From: Streptomyces sp. SID10853 | GTDB lineage: Bacteria; Actinomycetota; Actinomycetes; Streptomycetales; Streptomycetaceae | Length of the DNA: 60,108 nucleotides | NCBI RefSeq assembly: GCF_010548145.1 | Contig: NZ_JAAGLN010000012.1 | Location: 1 to 60,108, forward strand | Reading direction: 5' to 3' | Part shown: piece after piece, positions 57,853 to 60,108 of the stretch | Layout: each line of letters starts with the position of its first letter | Position numbering within the stretch: position 1 is the stretch's first letter | Notes under the pieces: model-generated | What the model was told of the DNA's origin: nothing | Seen by the model: the letters and a program-made list of their open reading frames with translations, nothing else | Database searches by the model: none | Translations under genes and position numbers: made by a program

Positions 57853-58497
57853 GTGACTCAGCTGCTGAAAGTCCAGAACTTCAACGTCTCGGCCGACGGG
57901 GTCGCAGCCGGTGCGGACCAGACCCTGGAGCGGCCCTTCGGCTTTGCCGAACCCGAGCGGCTGTTCTCCTGGGCGGGCGCCACGGCGAGCTGGCCGATGC
58001 GCACCGACTCCGGTGGGAGCCGGGGCCTGGACGACTACCTCACGCGGGACTTCGCGCACAACATCGGCGCCGAGATCATGGGGCGCAACAAGTTCGGCCC
58101 CCAGCGCGGTCCCTGGACCGACCTGGAGTGGCAGGGCTGGTGGGGCGATGAACCCCCGTTCCACACCCCGGTGTTCGTCCTGACCCACCACAAGCGTCCT
58201 TCGATCACACTCTCCGACACGACGTTCCACTTCGTCGACGACGACCCGGCCGCTGTCCTCCAGCAGGCGCGGGAGGCCGCACAGGGCAAGGACGTCAGGC
58301 TCGGCGGCGGAGTCACCACCATCAGGGAGTTCCTCGACGCCGGTCTCGTCGACACTCTGCATGTGGCCGTCTCGCCGCTGAAGCTCGGGGCGGGGCTGCG
58401 GCTCTGGGAGTCGCCCGACGAGCTGCTCGACCGGTTCCATCTGGACGTCGTACCCAGCCCGAGCGGCGTGACCCACCATCTGTTCTGGCGGAAGTGA
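57853..58497 (+). CDS. RibD C-terminal/DHFR-fold reductase
   Basis: The 214-aa protein has the dihydrofolate-reductase-like RibD_C fold: FNVSADGVAAG near the N-terminus, GAEIMGRNKFGPQRGPW and the C-terminal VSPLKLGAGLRLWES. Proteins of this type often use NADPH on pterins or other substrates. GTG 57853 follows AGGAGAGAAGAA. It is 58 bp downstream of the deaminase gene and may be co-transcribed. Confidence 0.87.
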   Translation: MTQLLKVQNFNVSADGVAAGADQTLERPFGFAEPERLFSWAGATASWPMRTDSGGSRGLDDYLTRDFAHNIGAEIMGRNKFGPQRGPWTDLEWQGWWGDEPPFHTPVFVLTHHKRPSITLSDTTFHFVDDDPAAVLQQAREAAQGKDVRLGGGVTTIREFLDAGLVDTLHVAVSPLKLGAGLRLWESPDELLDRFHLDVVPSPSGVTHHLFWRK

Positions 58498-58520
58498 CGC
58501 GGGGTCACCTTGACGTCGCC

Positions 58521-59216
58521 TCAGCCGGTCCCGGTGAGGTGGGCGAAGACGACGACGTTGCCGAGGTAGTGCTGATGCTGCTTGTCGAAGCCGCCGCCGC
58601 AGGTGATCAGACGCAGCTCCGGCCGCGAAGCGGCTCCGTAGACCTTCTGGTCGGGGAAATCCTTCGCCGTGTAGACCTCGATGGCGTCGATGGTGAAGAC
58701 GGCGGTCACCCCGTCGGTCCGTACGACCCGGACGGTGTTGCCCTTCTTCAGCGACCCCAGTCCGTAGAAGACGGCCGGGCCCTGCTGGTTGTCCACGTGG
58801 CCTGCGATGACGGCTGTGCCCTTCGCGCCGGGGCTGGTGCCGTCCTTGTACCAGCCGGCGAGGTTACGGGCGTTGTCCGGCGGGGCCGCGAGGCTGCCGT
58901 TCGGCTCCAGGGCCAGCGGCGTCAGCGGGGCGTCGACCCGGAGCGCGGGAATGCGCACACGCTCGGGTACGGAGGGCGGCAGCGGCGCGGGCGCGGGCGC
59001 GGCCGACCCGTCACCGGCGTACGGGCGGCCGGGGGCGGAGAAGCCCTGGGCGGCTCCGGGCTGCGGCGGCGGTTTCTGTATCAGCAGGCCGTTGCTGATC
59101 AGCGCGACCGCGAGACAGACCGCCATGGTGACGAGCATCGCGACGGTGCCACGGCGCAGGGTGCCGGTGGTCTCCGTCGGTGGCGGACGGACGCCGGCGG
59201 GGACGTTCGGGTCCAC
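58521..59216 (-). CDS. Class F sortase
   Basis: The 231-aa protein has an N-terminal membrane anchor (VAMLVTMAVCLAVALISNGLL, residues 25-45), a Pro/Ala linker and a sortase domain with His140 in VIAGHVD and Cys206 in LRLITCGG, the class F pattern. The segment after the Cys (YLGNVVVFAHL) carries no Arg at the Tyr-x-x-Asn position where class F enzymes often have one. It would attach proteins to the cell wall. GTG 59216 (AGGCAGG 5 nt upstream) is preferred over GTG 59285. Confidence 0.87.
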   Translation of the reverse strand: MDPNVPAGVRPPPTETTGTLRRGTVAMLVTMAVCLAVALISNGLLIQKPPPQPGAAQGFSAPGRPYAGDGSAAPAPAPLPPSVPERVRIPALRVDAPLTPLALEPNGSLAAPPDNARNLAGWYKDGTSPGAKGTAVIAGHVDNQQGPAVFYGLGSLKKGNTVRVVRTDGVTAVFTIDAIEVYTAKDFPDQKVYGAASRPELRLITCGGGFDKQHQHYLGNVVVFAHLTGTG

Positions 59217-59321
59217 GGTTTGCCTGCCTGACGTACGGGCCGGAGCGCCGACGCCCCTTGTGCCCCGGGACAGCACCCGGGGCACAGGAGGGCGCGGCTG
59301 AATCCGGCGGGCGGACCCTGG

Positions 59322-59762
59322 TCAGGACTGGCGGTCGCCGCGGCGGCGCAGGAGCAGCGACCCGGCCGCGACAGCGGCGAGCAGGCCCGCGCCCAGCGCG
59401 ACGTCCGTGCTGTTGACGCCCTGGCTGGTGCTGCCGCTGCCGGTGCGCATGGTGCCCGACGGCATCTTGGAGTCGGGGCAGATACGGGCGGCGTCCGAGG
59501 CCAGCGCGTTGGCGTTCGACTGGAGCTTGTCGAGGTTGTCCTGCTCGGCCTTGCCCGGGTGACCGCCCTGGGCGGTCTGGTCCTTGTAGTCCTTGAGCGC
59601 GGCCTGGTAATCCGCCTCGGCCTTCTGGGCGTCCGAGGTGGCCTTCGAACAGGCCGCGCTGGTCTGCGGAGCCTGCACCACGGCGGCGTGGGCCGAGGGA
59701 GCGGTCAGTACGACAGCCGCACCGAGAGCGGCCGTGCCCAGAAGCGCATGTATAGAACGCAT
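59322..59762 (-). CDS. Small exported surface protein upstream of the sortase
   Basis: The 146-aa product has a Sec signal peptide (ALGAAVVLTAPSAHA), a helical Lys/Ala/Gln-rich middle, two Cys (ACSKATSD and RICPDSK) and a C-terminal hydrophobic segment with a basic tail (LGAGLLAAVAAGSLLLRRRGDRQS). It resembles a sortase substrate architecture but no LPxTG-like motif is obvious; SQGVNSTD precedes the helix. The adjacent class F sortase suggests a partnership. GGAAGG precedes the ATG. Confidence 0.72.
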   Translation of the reverse strand: MRSIHALLGTAALGAAVVLTAPSAHAAVVQAPQTSAACSKATSDAQKAEADYQAALKDYKDQTAQGGHPGKAEQDNLDKLQSNANALASDAARICPDSKMPSGTMRTGSGSTSQGVNSTDVALGAGLLAAVAAGSLLLRRRGDRQS

Positions 59763-59775
59763 GATCCAACCTTCC

Positions 59776-59827
59776 GTGAGTACGGATGCAGCACCTGTGC
59801 ACCGCAGACGATCGAGTCCGTACTCAC
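59776..59827 (-). promoter_or_regulatory. Inverted repeat upstream of the surface protein
   Basis: GTGAGTACGGA and its exact complement TCCGTACTCAC flank 30 nt. In the transcript the downstream arm lies directly before the ribosome site, so it could be a 5' hairpin or a double operator. Confidence 0.5.
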
Positions 59828-59862
59828 AGGTCCGATCACAACGCAGCCATCACCACGCGGCT

Positions 59863-60108
59863 CCCTGACCACCCATCAGGAGCATGCTCCTACTCCGCCG
59901 CCTGGCAGGCCGTCAGCTGGATCCTCGCAGGTCAGATTGGTACGCGGAGCCACCGCAGCACTCCGGCCGCAGCCCGGCCGAATGGGTGATCACCGCGGGC
60001 GCGACACGAGGCGGACCCGGGGCCCGGTGGCGGTGCCCCACCGGCGGAGGCCGTCGCCTGCCGTTGGGGTGCATTGCGGGCTGCCGGGTGGCGTGGCGCG
60101 GGCGCGGG
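59863..60108. other. Window end without a recognised gene
   Basis: About 245 bp, with stops in most frames and no convincing start or motif. It probably carries the promoter region of the surface protein gene and the edge of the next gene outside the window. Confidence 0.4.

Noticed and set aside
59863..60108. Partial gene at the right edge
   Set aside because: No frame shows a recognisable motif or convincing start, so none is reported.

Overview
The window is a high-GC actinobacterial chromosome segment, almost certainly Streptomyces. Signs of this are the strong G/C third-position bias, many GTG and two probable TTG starts, GTGA/ATGA stop-start overlaps, an SSI-type protease inhibitor, a DUF574-type methyltransferase, F420-dependent enzymes, a class F sortase and a cobalamin riboswitch in front of metE. 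I see no rRNA, tRNA, CRISPR array, intact insertion sequence or prophage. All functional calls rest on reading motifs and family resemblance; no database search was run.

Layout. (1) 1-6482, minus strand: an Lrp/AsnC-type regulator, then an amidase, a DUF3311-like protein, a sodium:solute symporter, malonyl-CoA synthetase (MatB) and a partial carboxyltransferase. This reads as a possible malonamate/malonate assimilation unit. (2) 6513-17245: a small membrane protein, a large secreted protein with a NucA/NucB nuclease motif, two GlxA-type AraC regulators, a DJ-1/PfpI protein, a MOSC protein, a GAF-SpoIIE phosphatase and an APC permease. (3) 17398-20972: a TetR/HSL-type hydrolase pair with an operator between -35 and -10, a class A beta-lactamase and an SSI-type inhibitor. 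(4) 21001-26838: an RpiR regulator between an amino-acid ABC transporter (solute-binding protein and two permeases on one side, ATPase on the other) and a C45 (penicillin acyltransferase-like) hydrolase. (5) 26935-32165: a decayed SDR fragment, a hemerythrin protein, an NmrA-like reductase with a MarR regulator, a methyltransferase and a GT39-like membrane protein.

(6) 32383-37237: a protein with the C-terminal signature of Cyt delta-endotoxins, divergent from an isocitrate-lyase/PEP-mutase-family enzyme plus a 99-aa exported protein, followed by three F420/flavin-linked oxidoreductases. (7) 37266-45257: a LysR regulator divergent from a six-gene unit (aldehyde dehydrogenase, 579-aa unknown, M19-like dipeptidase lacking classical metal ligands, 249-aa unknown, RidA, MFS transporter). 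The first four genes are joined by GTGA overlaps; this is the best candidate for an undescribed catabolic pathway. (8) 45271-60108: a carotenoid oxygenase, a DUF574 methyltransferase, riboswitch plus metE, an aldo-keto reductase/TetR pair around a 13-bp-arm inverted repeat, a DipZ-like remnant, a 2OG-Fe(II) oxygenase, an NCS2 permease, an 8-oxoguanine-deaminase-like amidohydrolase, a RibD/DHFR-like reductase, and a class F sortase with a small surface protein.

Several regulator-target pairs carry readable operators in the sequence (TetR at 18096, RpiR at 23061/23106/24121, LysR at 44338, TetR at 52593), so the local regulatory logic is unusually testable.
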